64,000 nucleotides of DNA, from the NCBI RefSeq assembly GCF_020873915.1, contig NZ_JAHWGP010000003.1:62001-126000 (forward strand), read 5' to 3'. A program made the translations under genes and the position numbers. Below are positions 8,171 to 16,789 of this stretch, piece after piece. Each line of letters begins with the position of its first letter. The stretch's first letter is position 1. This DNA comes from Streptomyces sp. DH5 (GTDB taxonomy: Bacteria > Actinomycetota > Actinomycetes > Streptomycetales > Streptomycetaceae). Below the pieces are notes generated by a model that had not been told where the DNA came from, did not search any database, and saw only the letters and a program-made list of their open reading frames with translations.

Positions 8171-9874
8171 TCAGCGGGCGAGCCAGGCCGTGGTGTCGGG
8201 GCCGAGGCGGCCGTCCTCCAGCGGGGCGCTGGTCAGCAGGACCTCACCCGCCGGGAGGGAGACGGGGTCGGCGGACAGGTTCGTCACGCAGCGCCAACCG
8301 TCGCCGCGGTCGAACCGCAACACCCCGGCCGGGGTGTCCTCCGCCCAGGTCAGCGTCTCGCCGTCCAGCAGCTTGCGGCGCAGCCGCAACGCCGTGCGGT
8401 AGAGCTCCAGGGTGGAGCCCTCCACCCCGTCCTGCGCCTCGACGGCGTACGCCCCGAAGGACGGTGGCTGCGGTAGCCACGCGCCGGCCGCCCCGAAGCC
8501 GTACGACGGGCCGTCCATGGTCCACGGCAGCGGCACCCGGCATCCGTCGCGGCCCTTGCGGACGTGCCCGGTCTGTTCCCAGATGGGGTCCTGGAGGACC
8601 TCGGTGGGCAGGTCGGCGACCTCGGGCAGCCCGAGTTCCTCGCCCTGGTAGACGTAGGCCGAGCCGGGCAGCGCCAGCATCAGCAGGGTGGCCGCGCGGG
8701 CCCGGCGCAGACCGGCTTCGGGGTCGACGGCGGGGGCGTGACCGCCGGACAGCAGCCACGCGTTGTCGTCGGTGCCCGGCGGGAGCACCAGACGGGAGGC
8801 GTGCCGGATCACGTCGTGGTTGGAGAGCACCCAGGTCGCCGAGGCGCCGGCCGCGTGGGCGGTGGCGAGGGAGTCGGTGATGACCCGGCGGAGGGCGTCC
8901 GCTTCCCACGGGGTCTCGAGGTACTCGAAGTTGAAGGCCTGGCCCAGTTCGTCCGGCCGGGCGTACAGGGCGCGCCGCCCGCCGGGGATCCATGCCTCGG
9001 CGACGGCCGTCCGGGGCGGCGTGTAGGCGTCGAGGATCTTGCGCCAGTCCCGGTAGATCTCGTGCACCTCGTCGCGGTCGTAGAACGGGTGGGTGCCCGG
9101 CGCGAAGTCGGCGAGGGCGGCCTCGCCTCCCGCCGCGTGGGCGCCGAGGTCGCGCAGCGGCTCGCTCAGGTCCTTGACGAGGGCGTGCGCCACGTCGACC
9201 CGGAAGCCGTCCACGCCCCGGTCGCTCCAGAACCGCAGGGTGGCGCGGTGGTCGTCGCGGACGTCCTGGTGCGCCCAGTTGAGGTCGGGCTGCTCGGCGG
9301 CGAACAGGTGCAGGTACCACTGCCCGTCCGGCACCCGCTGCCAGGCGCTGCCGCCGAACACGGACTGCCAGTCGCTGGGCGGGAGTTCACCCCGTTCGCC
9401 CCGGCCGTCCCGGAAGACGTAGCGGTCGCGGGCGGGCGAGCCGGGGCCGGCGCGCAGTGCCTCCTGGAACCAGACGTGCTGGTGGGAGGTGTGGTTGGGG
9501 ACGATGTCGACGATCACCTTCAGGCCGAGCCGGTGGGCCTCGCGCACCAGCGCGTCGAAGTCGTCGAGGGTGCCCAGGCGCGGGTCGACGTCGCGCGGGT
9601 CGGCGACGTCGTAGCCGCCGTCGGCGAGTTCGGAGGGATAGAAGGGGCTCAGCCACAGGGCGTCGACACCGAGGGCGGCGAGGTGGGTGAGACGGCGGGT
9701 GATGCCGCGCAGGTCACCGAGTCCGTCGCCGTCGGCGTCGGCGAAGCTGCGGGGGTAGACCTGGTAGACGACGGCCTGCCGCCACCAGTCGGGGTCCCGG
9801 GAGGAGAGGTCGGGCGTGGCGTCGGGGGCGGGGTGCGGCGGCCGGGCGTCGGAGGGGTTCGGGCGATCGGTCAC
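8171..9874 (-). CDS. Alpha-glucosidase, glycoside hydrolase family 13
   Basis: A 567-residue cytoplasmic GH13 enzyme cutting alpha-1,4 or alpha-1,6 glucosidic bonds in short maltooligosaccharides. It opens WWRQAVVYQVYPRSFADADGDGLGDLRGI and carries the conserved regions in order: IVDIVPNHTS, GFRVDVAHAL (nucleophile Asp near residue 227), AVAEAWIPGG (acid/base Glu) and LSNHDVIRH (transition-state Asp). Length and motifs fit oligo-1,6-glucosidase/AglA-like enzymes. GTG at 9874 follows GAGGAG by 5 bases. No malEFG-type transporter genes are adjacent, unlike typical aglA loci, so its operon context is uninformative. Confidence 0.93.
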   Translation of the reverse strand: MTDRPNPSDARPPHPAPDATPDLSSRDPDWWRQAVVYQVYPRSFADADGDGLGDLRGITRRLTHLAALGVDALWLSPFYPSELADGGYDVADPRDVDPRLGTLDDFDALVREAHRLGLKVIVDIVPNHTSHQHVWFQEALRAGPGSPARDRYVFRDGRGERGELPPSDWQSVFGGSAWQRVPDGQWYLHLFAAEQPDLNWAHQDVRDDHRATLRFWSDRGVDGFRVDVAHALVKDLSEPLRDLGAHAAGGEAALADFAPGTHPFYDRDEVHEIYRDWRKILDAYTPPRTAVAEAWIPGGRRALYARPDELGQAFNFEYLETPWEADALRRVITDSLATAHAAGASATWVLSNHDVIRHASRLVLPPGTDDNAWLLSGGHAPAVDPEAGLRRARAATLLMLALPGSAYVYQGEELGLPEVADLPTEVLQDPIWEQTGHVRKGRDGCRVPLPWTMDGPSYGFGAAGAWLPQPPSFGAYAVEAQDGVEGSTLELYRTALRLRRKLLDGETLTWAEDTPAGVLRFDRGDGWRCVTNLSADPVSLPAGEVLLTSAPLEDGRLGPDTTAWLAR

Positions 9875-10022
9875 GCGGTCTCCTCGTGGGTGCGTGCGGG
9901 TACCGGCGGAGAATCTGTCCCGAACACCGTAAAAGCGAACGCACCGGAAGCGGGGAGCCATTCCCGGCGGGTGCGGCGAACGGCGTCCCTCACCCGGGCC
10001 ACGGAATCGAACCAGTACTCGA

Positions 10023-11006
10023 TCAATCGGCCAGACGTTCGATCGTCGTCAGGTACAGCCGCACGTAGCGCTCCACGTCCACGTCCAGGCCGACGTCCAC
10101 CAGGGCCTGCTCGCGTACGCCCTCGTGGAGTTCGGACTCGCCGGCGCGGGGGCGGCGGTCGACCACCGTCTGACCGCGCGCCGGGCCGGGGGCGAGACAG
10201 ACCTCGACGGGGAGGCGGTGGGTCGTCAGGCCCTCCGGGTCGGCGACCGCGCACAACGCGCCCGCGTCACCGAGACCGCCCGCGTCCTCGGCGGGGTCGC
10301 CGGGCCTGCTGCCCGGGCGGGCCGGACGGTGGGCGAGCAGGTCGCCGGCCAGCCGGGCGCCCGGTTCGGCACTCGCCCGCAGTCTCCGCACCTGCGCGCC
10401 CGGGACGACGACCCGGGTGAACACGTCCAGGCCGTACATGGTGATCGGCACGCCCGCGGTGAGGAGGACCGCGGCGGCCTCCGGGTCGTGCCACACGTTG
10501 AACTCGGCGACCGGGGTGGCGTTCCCCGCGCCCGCCGCGCCGCCCATGAACACGATCCGCCCGATGTTGCGGGTGACCTCGGGATGCGTCCGCAGCAGCA
10601 GCGCGATGTTGGTGAGCGGGGCGGTGGGCACGAGGGTGACCGGGCGGGGCGAGGCGAGGATCTCGCGGCGCAGCAGGGTCACCGCGTCCACCTCGGCCGG
10701 CGCACGGCGCGGAGCGGGCAGACCGAGGTCGCCCATCCCGTCACGGCCGTGCACGTGGCGGGCGGAGCGGGGCTCCTCGATCAGCGGCCGCTCGGCGCCC
10801 CGCGCGACCGGGACGTCCGGCGCGCCCGCCCGTTCCAGCACGGTCAGCGTGTTGCGCACGACACCGTCCACATCGGTGTTACCGGCCACACAGGTGACGG
10901 CGCGCAGGTCGATCCCCGGGTGGCGTACGGCGAACAGCAGGGCCAGGGCGTCGTCGACACCGGTGTCGCAGTCGATGATCACCGGTACGGGCGGACCGTC
11001 GGTCAC
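10023..11006 (-). CDS. Inosine-uridine-preferring nucleoside hydrolase
   Basis: A 327-residue protein releasing ribose from nucleosides for base salvage. The calcium-binding signature DCDTGVDDALAL is at residues 12-23, and the later conserved elements TNIALLLRTHPEV, FMGGAAGAGNATPVAEFNVWHDPEAA and GLDVF are present, covering the usual family length. GTG at 11006 follows GGAAGGAG. It is a separate unit from the downstream alpha-glucosidase, with about 150 bp between them. Purine versus pyrimidine preference is not decided. Confidence 0.93.
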   Translation of the reverse strand: MTDGPPVPVIIDCDTGVDDALALLFAVRHPGIDLRAVTCVAGNTDVDGVVRNTLTVLERAGAPDVPVARGAERPLIEEPRSARHVHGRDGMGDLGLPAPRRAPAEVDAVTLLRREILASPRPVTLVPTAPLTNIALLLRTHPEVTRNIGRIVFMGGAAGAGNATPVAEFNVWHDPEAAAVLLTAGVPITMYGLDVFTRVVVPGAQVRRLRASAEPGARLAGDLLAHRPARPGSRPGDPAEDAGGLGDAGALCAVADPEGLTTHRLPVEVCLAPGPARGQTVVDRRPRAGESELHEGVREQALVDVGLDVDVERYVRLYLTTIERLAD

Positions 11007-11299
11007 GGCGGGGCTCCTTCCGAGGGCGGACCTGCCCCGTGACCCTACGCGGGGTCTCCGGGCGCGGTCCGGTACCCGATCCGCCGTGCCGGTGCCCGGC
11101 GCGGCCCGGACGCCGGGCCGGCTCCCGCCCCGGCCGACCGGTGAATGATCCGTCCTCGTCCTCCCCATGAGGGCGCTCACCCGCTCCGCGTGGGGCCGCT
11201 CACCCGGACGGCCCGCCGCGCTGGTGACGCGGACGGCCGGGTGGTGGCGTAGGGACATGGCCGCTCGTGGACGGCCCGGTCCCCCAGGAGGCACCCCCG

Positions 11300-12112
11300 A
11301 TGACCCATGCCCCGGCCGCCGCCCGCGTCCTCCTCGCCTCCGCGCTGTCGGTGACGACCCTGCTCACCGCGGCGGGCTGCGTCGCCGACGACCGGAACGT
11401 GCCGCGCGCACTGCCCGAGGCCGTCTCCCAGCCCCCCGAGCCGTCGGTGTCCGCTTCCTCCTCCGCCTCCGCGGGCGAGCGGCCCGCGCCGTCCCCGCCC
11501 ACGCTGAGCGAGGCGCAGCTGCGGGAGGCGCTGATCACGGACGCGGACCTGGGGGAGCCGTGGACGACCGGCCAGGGCGCGGCCACCTGGCGGGACGGAC
11601 TGCTCAAGGGCACCACGGACGACCCCGAATGCCGCCGCCTCCTCGACGTCCTCTACACGGAGGAGCTCTTCGGCACCCCGGCCGGCCCGCGCGTCACGGC
11701 CACCCTCGACGACACCTCGAACGACACCCAGCTGCGCTACCAGATCGCCGCGTACCGGCCGGCCGACGTGGGCCGGGCCCTGGACTGGCTGGGCACCCTG
11801 CCCGAGAAGTGCGCGCGCTTCGAGGCGACGACACCCGGGGCCGGTACCCAGCTCGTCGAGGTGGCCCGGCTCCCGCTCCCCGAGGCGGGTGACGCACGGG
11901 CGGCCGTGCGTCTGCGCATGACCGGGGAGGCGCCCGACGGGACACGCACCGCGTTCACCCTGAACCTCGCGGCGGTCCGCGTGGGCGAGGACACCATCAC
12001 CCTCACCAACGCCGGTTTCGGCACGGTCCTCCCGGAGGTCACCCAGGCGATGACCCAGCTCGGCGCGGACCGCCTGGCGGAGGTAGGCCGCCAGGTGCGG
12101 CTGCGGGTCTGA
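11300..12112 (+). CDS. Secreted lipoprotein of unknown function
   Basis: A 270-residue protein starting at ATG 11300, 9 bases after AGGAGG. The signal peptide ends with lipobox TAAGC. A Ser/Pro/Glu-rich linker follows, then a globular region with LREALITDADLGEPWTTGQG, a conserved pair of cysteines (DDPECRRL and PEKCARFE) and a C-terminal beta-rich part. This resembles the exported sensor-like lipoproteins common in Streptomyces, related in layout to PknH-type extracellular domains, but I do not recognise a specific function. Its neighbours give no clue. Confidence 0.75.
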   Translation: MTHAPAAARVLLASALSVTTLLTAAGCVADDRNVPRALPEAVSQPPEPSVSASSSASAGERPAPSPPTLSEAQLREALITDADLGEPWTTGQGAATWRDGLLKGTTDDPECRRLLDVLYTEELFGTPAGPRVTATLDDTSNDTQLRYQIAAYRPADVGRALDWLGTLPEKCARFEATTPGAGTQLVEVARLPLPEAGDARAAVRLRMTGEAPDGTRTAFTLNLAAVRVGEDTITLTNAGFGTVLPEVTQAMTQLGADRLAEVGRQVRLRV

Positions 12113-12136
12113 CCCGCGGGGGTCCGCCCGCTCCGG

Positions 12137-12412
12137 TCAGACCATGCGGTCCACCGCCTGCTTGGCCTCGACCAGGTCCGCACCCGTGCTCTGGCGGTAC
12201 AACTTGATCGCCTGGACCTGCTTGCCCTCGCGGACGAGGCCGATGATCTCGTCCTTCCTCGGAATCTCCTCCTCCAGGCCCAGGTGACCGAGCACCAGGT
12301 CGAGTTTGCGCTCGATGCGGGCCGCGCGGCGCTCGGCGCGGGAGAGGCCGGTCTGGACCGTCATGACGCCGGCGATCACGAGGCAGGTGAGGAAGAGAAT
12401 GGCTATGTCCAT
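12137..12412 (-). CDS. Membrane-anchored protein with L7/L12 C-terminal-like domain
   Basis: A 91-residue protein. Residues 1-20 form a transmembrane helix, 21-50 a charged likely coiled segment (SRAERRAARIERKLDLVLGHL), and 52-91 a domain (KDEIIGLVREGKQVQAIKLYRQSTGADLVEAKQAVDRMV) matching the ribosomal L7/L12 C-terminal fold, which in the ribosome contacts translation GTPases. Similar small proteins occur in Streptomyces, annotated only as ribosomal protein L7/L12-like. What it recruits at the membrane is unknown. Confidence 0.8.
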   Translation of the reverse strand: MDIAILFLTCLVIAGVMTVQTGLSRAERRAARIERKLDLVLGHLGLEEEIPRKDEIIGLVREGKQVQAIKLYRQSTGADLVEAKQAVDRMV

Positions 12413-12481
12413 GGTCCCTCAGCGTAGTTGGCGTCCACACCCGACTGCTCGCGTCAACGACGCCTGTCCGGGCGGTGGTTC

Positions 12482-13234
12482 TCAACGGGTGTCGAAGCGG
12501 CGGCGGTGGAAGACGACGTCCAGGGCGACCTCCAGGGCGGTACGGCCGTGGGCGAAGGCGTCACCGCGCAGCCGGGCCAGTGCCTCGTCGGCGCCGATGC
12601 CCAGCTGGGCCATGATCATGCCGACGGCCTGGTGGACCCGGTCGTGATCCGCGGCCAGTCCGCTCAGCCAGGGTTCGTCGCCCTCCGGGAGGCCGTACGG
12701 CAGGTCCATCAGCGCAGCGGTCATCACCCCGGCGACAAGGCGCGCCGCACGCAGTTGGCGGGCGGTGAGTCCGCCGGGGGCGTCGCGGTAGAGGTCCAGG
12801 GTGCCCACGCAGACGTCGTCGCTGCCGAGGGGGAGCACGTGCACGGCCCGCAGCCCGGCGCCGAGGGCCTGCTGGGCGAAGACGGGCCAGCGGTGGGCGC
12901 CGTCGGCGGCGGCGAGGTCGCGGACGAGCACGGGGCGGCCGGTCTCCAGGACGTGACGGCAGGGCCCGTCACCCAGCGTGGCCTGCAACTGGGCGAGACG
13001 CGCGGCGTACGGGCTGGAGGCGGCGAGTTGCACGGGCATGGCGTCCCCGCGCAGCGACACGCTCGCGCCGTCCACCGGCAGCAGGTCGACGGCCACCCCG
13101 CAGAGCCGGCCCGGCACGTCGGCGGGCCCGGCCTCGCGCAGGCCGGCCGTGATCGCCTCGGCGACCTGCTCGTACACCCCTGACCCGGCGCCCGGGCCGT
13201 CCGGGTCGCCCCCAGGGTCGTCCCCGGGCCGCAC
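12482..13234 (-). CDS. GAF and ANTAR domain protein (antiterminator-like)
   Basis: A 250-residue protein. The GAF domain spans roughly 20-165 (VPGRLCGVAVDLLPVDGASVSLRG, LGDGPCRHVLETGRPV, LDLYRD). The ANTAR RNA-binding domain is at the C-terminus (VHQAVGMIMAQLGIGADEALARLRGDAFAHG). ANTAR proteins bind paired hairpins in mRNA leaders and prevent termination; the GAF part would sense a ligand or redox state. GTG at 13234 is preferred because GGAGG sits 8 bases upstream; a GTG 6 bases earlier is too close to it. Target RNAs are unknown. Confidence 0.9.
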   Translation of the reverse strand: MRPGDDPGGDPDGPGAGSGVYEQVAEAITAGLREAGPADVPGRLCGVAVDLLPVDGASVSLRGDAMPVQLAASSPYAARLAQLQATLGDGPCRHVLETGRPVLVRDLAAADGAHRWPVFAQQALGAGLRAVHVLPLGSDDVCVGTLDLYRDAPGGLTARQLRAARLVAGVMTAALMDLPYGLPEGDEPWLSGLAADHDRVHQAVGMIMAQLGIGADEALARLRGDAFAHGRTALEVALDVVFHRRRFDTR

Positions 13235-13765
13235 ACCCACCGCCTCCCGTCACGTCCGAAAGCGCCGCCCGACTACCCCTCCGCCCGCCCCCGAAACGCC
13301 GCCCCGGGCGGGGGAGACCGCGGCGGAGCAGGCCGCACGCGGGGCACCGCCACCGCCCGCTCCGGGGCCGGCCGCCGACCCCGTTCCGAGTTCCTGTACC
13401 CCGGACGACGTGCCCGCCCGGACACACACGACGCGAGCGGAGCAGCCACCGGAACCCTCCACACCGCCCCGGGACCGAGCCGGACACCAGCGGGACACGC
13501 CCGCCCCGGGCAGCAGCCACACCGTGGACGGCGTCACCCCGCCCGCACCGGACACAACGAGCGGACACGCCCCCCCCACACACGGCCCCCACCCACCGCA
13601 CCCGAGCCGGCCCGCACACGGGACGGGACGCGCCCGGCCCACCCCGGGATCACGGGCCCTCACAGGTCACAAGCCGCGAGCGGACGCAGCCGCCGAGCGG
13701 TCCTCAGGGCTCGCTCCGGCGCAGGCCGGGGCCCCGGGAGGGCGGGTGCTGTCCGGGGCGGTGGG
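13235..13765. other. 531-bp gap, no supported gene
   Basis: Very C-rich on the plus strand from about 13500 to 13620, with runs such as CACACGGCCCCCACCC and few G residues. The open readings here are Pro/Thr/Arg-rich, without ribosome sites or recognisable motifs. I see no tRNA-like or terminator structure strong enough to name. Confidence 0.5.
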
Positions 13766-15109
13766 TCAGAGGTGGGGCTGGGCCGGGGCCGGGCCCAGGG
13801 TGGTGGTGCCGGGGGCCGTGCGGTGGCCCAGGCCGGTGCGGTAGGCGTCCAGCGCCGCCTCGACGCGGCCGCCGCGGCGCAGGAGGTCGCCGAGGAGCCG
13901 GCACAGGTCGGCCAGGTCGCCGGCGGCGCCCGCGCGCTCCAGCAGGCTCAGCGCGCGCACGTAGTGCTCCTCGGCCTCCTCGGCCCGCCCGGCGTCCTCG
14001 GCGATGATGCCGAGCAGCCGGTGCGCGGCCGCCGCGTGCACCGCGCCCCGCTCGGGGGACAGCCCGCCGAGCACGTCCCGCAGCAGCTCCGCCGCCTCCA
14101 GGGAGCGGCCACGCCGGTGCAGCACGTCCGCCAGCTCGACCGTGAGCTGACTGCTGTAGAGGGCCGCACGGTTCGCGGACAGCATGTGCAGCGCCTCCCG
14201 CATCTCCTCCTCCGCGCGCCCCAGATCGCCGTTCTGCGCGTACACGTACCCCCGCATCCAGTGGCAGTGGGCCAGTTCGGTGCGCAGCCGCAGCCCCCGG
14301 TACAGCTCCGCCGCCTTGGCCAGCGAGGCGTCCGCCTCGGCCAGGCGGCCCTCGGCGAGCAGGGTGCGGGCGACGGAGCGGTGCATGCGCGCCACCAGTG
14401 CCGGGTCACCGGACTGCGGAGCGAGGGCCAGCGCGAACTCCGCCGCCTGCGCGGCACGCGCGTGCGCGCCCATGTCCATGTACGGCCCGATCGCACCGGA
14501 GTAGAGCAGCAGCAGCGCGTCCGGGTCGTGCAGACCACCCCGGTTCAGCTCGTCGAGCGTGGACTCCAACAGGTAGACCGCGTACCGCAGTTCCCCCGCC
14601 AGGTAGTGGGCGACGGCCCGTCCGCGCAGCGCCGGCACCCGCGCGGTCAGCGGCGCGTCGGCGAGCCGCGCCTCGGCCCGCTCGAAGTACCCGCGCCCCT
14701 CCTCCAGTTCACCGGTCTCCAGGCAGCACTCCCCGAGCCCGAGCAGGGCGGCGGCCTGCTCCTCGGCCAGACCGTGGGTCTCCGCCTCGGCGAGCAGCCC
14801 GGAGTACTGCCCCACCGCGGCCTCCGCCTCACCGGCGGCCAGCGTGCGCTGCGCCTCGGTCAGCCGCAGCCGCAGTTCGGTCACCAGCCGGGCCGGACGT
14901 CCGGTCGCCAGTTCGTCGAACTCGACTCCGAGACGGTCGGCGAGGTGCCGCAGCGCCTCGTCGGAGGGGCGCACCCGGCCGGCCTCCAGCGTGGAGACGT
15001 ACGCGGGCGTGTACACCGGCTCGGCCAGCTGTTTCTGGGTCAGTCCGCGTGCGACGCGCAGCCGCTGCACCCGGCGTCCGATGGTCCCCGGCTCGTCCCG
15101 ATCCCCCAT
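13766..15109 (-). CDS. XRE-family regulator with TPR domain (RRNPP-like architecture)
   Basis: A 447-residue protein. Residues 8-65 are an XRE helix-turn-helix (IGRRVQRLRVARGLTQKQLAEPVYTPAYVSTLEAGRVRPSDEALRHLADRLGV). From about 75 to the end it is a right-handed series of tetratricopeptide-like helix pairs (AAVGQYSGLLAEAE, AAALLGLGECCLETGELEEGRGYFERAEARL, ALYSSQLTVELADVLHRRG, AHRLLGIIAEDAGRAEEAEEHY). An HTH plus TPR layout is that of peptide-responsive regulators such as PlcR, NprR, Rgg and AimR. ATG at 15109 follows GGGGAG. Divergent from it, 97 bp away, is a 59-codon gene for a secreted peptide. A role as peptide receptor is inference. Confidence 0.88.
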   Translation of the reverse strand: MGDRDEPGTIGRRVQRLRVARGLTQKQLAEPVYTPAYVSTLEAGRVRPSDEALRHLADRLGVEFDELATGRPARLVTELRLRLTEAQRTLAAGEAEAAVGQYSGLLAEAETHGLAEEQAAALLGLGECCLETGELEEGRGYFERAEARLADAPLTARVPALRGRAVAHYLAGELRYAVYLLESTLDELNRGGLHDPDALLLLYSGAIGPYMDMGAHARAAQAAEFALALAPQSGDPALVARMHRSVARTLLAEGRLAEADASLAKAAELYRGLRLRTELAHCHWMRGYVYAQNGDLGRAEEEMREALHMLSANRAALYSSQLTVELADVLHRRGRSLEAAELLRDVLGGLSPERGAVHAAAAHRLLGIIAEDAGRAEEAEEHYVRALSLLERAGAAGDLADLCRLLGDLLRRGGRVEAALDAYRTGLGHRTAPGTTTLGPAPAQPHL

Positions 15110-15155
15110 GCCAACTCCCCCAGAGCCCCTTGCCGTTCGTGTCCGGCAGCCCCTA

Positions 15156-15185
15156 GGTTAAACCGCGGATTAAACGTGCTTAACC
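15156..15185. promoter_or_regulatory. AT-rich operator candidate between XRE-TPR and peptide genes
   Basis: A conspicuous AT-rich island in a very GC-rich gap. TTAAAC occurs at 15158-15163 and 15170-15175, and TTAACC at 15180-15185; the outermost sequences GGTTAA (15156-15161) and TTAACC form an inverted repeat. It is centred in the 97-bp gap between the two divergent starts. This suits a regulator site controlling both genes; binding is inferred. Confidence 0.6.
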
Positions 15186-15206
15186 CGTCGCTGTTGCGAG
15201 GTCGCC

Positions 15207-15386
15207 GTGCTGGAACGCACACGCTCCACCGAGCGTTACGCCCGAGGCCTCGCCGCGGCCGTCGCCGCGGTCGCGGCGTTGGTCCTCGCGGCGAACGCGG
15301 GCCCGGCCGGGGCCGGGGCCGCCGCCGTCCCCGACCCCGGCCCCGACCTGCGGACCACGACACCCGTCGAAGCAGCGGTGCGGTAG
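15207..15386 (+). CDS. Small secreted peptide divergent from XRE-TPR regulator
   Basis: A 59-codon gene starting GTG at 15207, with GAGG 5 bases upstream. The product has a charged N-terminus (LERTRSTERYARG), a hydrophobic Ala/Val/Leu core (residues 15-29), small residues suited to signal peptidase I (ANAGPAG or AGAAAV), and a short C-terminal tail PDPGPDLRTTTPVEAAVR. This is the layout of an exported pro-peptide with a mature part of about 20-28 residues. The divergent neighbour is an HTH-TPR regulator. I know no family for it; the gene call rests on the ribosome site, signal-peptide pattern and position. Confidence 0.6.
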   Translation: MLERTRSTERYARGLAAAVAAVAALVLAANAGPAGAGAAAVPDPGPDLRTTTPVEAAVR

Positions 15387-15644
15387 GGGCGCCGTCCGGT
15401 TGGGCCTGCCGGGGCGGTCCGTATCACCGCCGCACCCCGCGTCACGGAGAAGCGCACCGGAGCGGAACCACACCGGCGACCGACAACGGGACCGGTAACG
15501 GGACCGGCCGCTAAGAGCCGCTCTCCGGCCCGCTGCCCGGGTGCTGTCGGACTCGGCCGGCGGGAACCCGTGGCCCCCGTGCCCCTGCCCGGCGGTTCCC
15601 GGAACCGGCCTGCACCGCCGGCGCCCGCGCGGGCCGCGCGTCAC

Positions 15645-16724
15645 TCAGTCCTGCGTCTGCAGCTGCCGCAACTGCCGCCGCACATGGTCCAGCGCGCCCT
15701 CCCGCCGGCCGGGGACCCGCCCGCGCAGCTCCGCCAGCACCGCGCCCAGTTCCCGGGCGCGGACCGGATCGCCGATCCGGCCCCACTGGTGGTGCGCCCG
15801 GTCCACGGCCGCCTCGACGGCGGGCGCGTCGGCCGGCTGACCGGCGGCCAGCCGCGCGGTGGCCACCGACAGCCAGCCGCGGCAGCTGCGGGCCGCGTCC
15901 CCGGCCAGCATCGCCAGATCCGCCCGGACCTCGCTCCAGTGCATCGCCTCCTCGGACCCGGGCCCGTGAGCGAGGCCGGCCGCCTGCTCCAGCCGCGCGG
16001 CGAGCGCGTCGGCGTCCGCATGCCGCCCGGACCGCACGGCGGCGGTGACGGCGGCGTGCGGATCACCCGGGAGCGGCCCGCGCCGCGCCAGCGGCAGGTC
16101 CCTGCCGGCGCTCTCCGGCGCGATCCGCGTCAGCGCCTGCTGGTGCAGCTCCTCCTCCGGTGGCCGCCGCCCGCTGCGCAGGATCGTCGCGACCGCCTTC
16201 ATGTAGTCCGGTGCCCCGACCGCACGCCGGGACGGCGGCGGCGCGACGCGACCGTACACGGCGTTGTCCCGCCCGCAGTCCAGCGGGAACGCGCCCGGCG
16301 ACTCCGGCACGCACAGCGACCGCCAGCTCTCCGCGTCGGCGTGCAGATCGAGGAACAGGGTGGTCGCGCCCGCCGGGCGCAGCCGCAGTTCCTCCCGGAA
16401 CCACTGCCAGGGCAGCGCCGTGTACCGCACGGTGGAGGGGGTCGTCCGGGCGAGTGCCAGATGCGGCTGCCGCTGCCGGCGGTCGAGCTGGATCTGGCCG
16501 GTGACATACACGGTCAGCGGCCCCGGCGACGCGGCCGCCGCGCGCAGCCGGGTCAGTACGGCCTGCGGCTCCAGCGGGTCGGCGAGTTCGACGACGTTGG
16601 CCGTGTCCGTGCCGGACAGCACGGCGGGCGGCACCGCGGCGAGGACCGGGAGCACGGACGCCGCGTCGACCAGCCGCCCGCGACCCAGCGGCGCGGCCGC
16701 CAGCAACAGCACGGTTCCGGGCAT
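15645..16724 (-). CDS. Degenerate caspase-like protein with helical C-terminus
   Basis: A 359-residue protein; ATG at 16724 follows GGGAGGGG. Residues about 80-160 follow the order of a bacterial caspase (C14) p20 domain: a strand ending in the usual histidine position (VYVTGQIQL), then HLALARTTPSTVRYTALPWQWFREELR, then the strand that normally ends in the catalytic cysteine (TLFLDLHAD). The expected G-H is G-Q here and the Cys position is not Cys, so if this alignment is right it is a pseudo-protease. The C-terminal half is helical and TPR-like (ARSCRGWLSVATARLAAGQPAD, AHHQWGRIGDPVRARELGAVL). No other family is recognised; the role is unknown. Confidence 0.55.
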   Translation of the reverse strand: MPGTVLLLAAAPLGRGRLVDAASVLPVLAAVPPAVLSGTDTANVVELADPLEPQAVLTRLRAAAASPGPLTVYVTGQIQLDRRQRQPHLALARTTPSTVRYTALPWQWFREELRLRPAGATTLFLDLHADAESWRSLCVPESPGAFPLDCGRDNAVYGRVAPPPSRRAVGAPDYMKAVATILRSGRRPPEEELHQQALTRIAPESAGRDLPLARRGPLPGDPHAAVTAAVRSGRHADADALAARLEQAAGLAHGPGSEEAMHWSEVRADLAMLAGDAARSCRGWLSVATARLAAGQPADAPAVEAAVDRAHHQWGRIGDPVRARELGAVLAELRGRVPGRREGALDHVRRQLRQLQTQD

Positions 16725-16789
16725 GGTCCCCTCCCCCTTGTCGATCACCTACGGCAGCACGGTAACGGTTGCGGCCGCACGGGGTGGGG

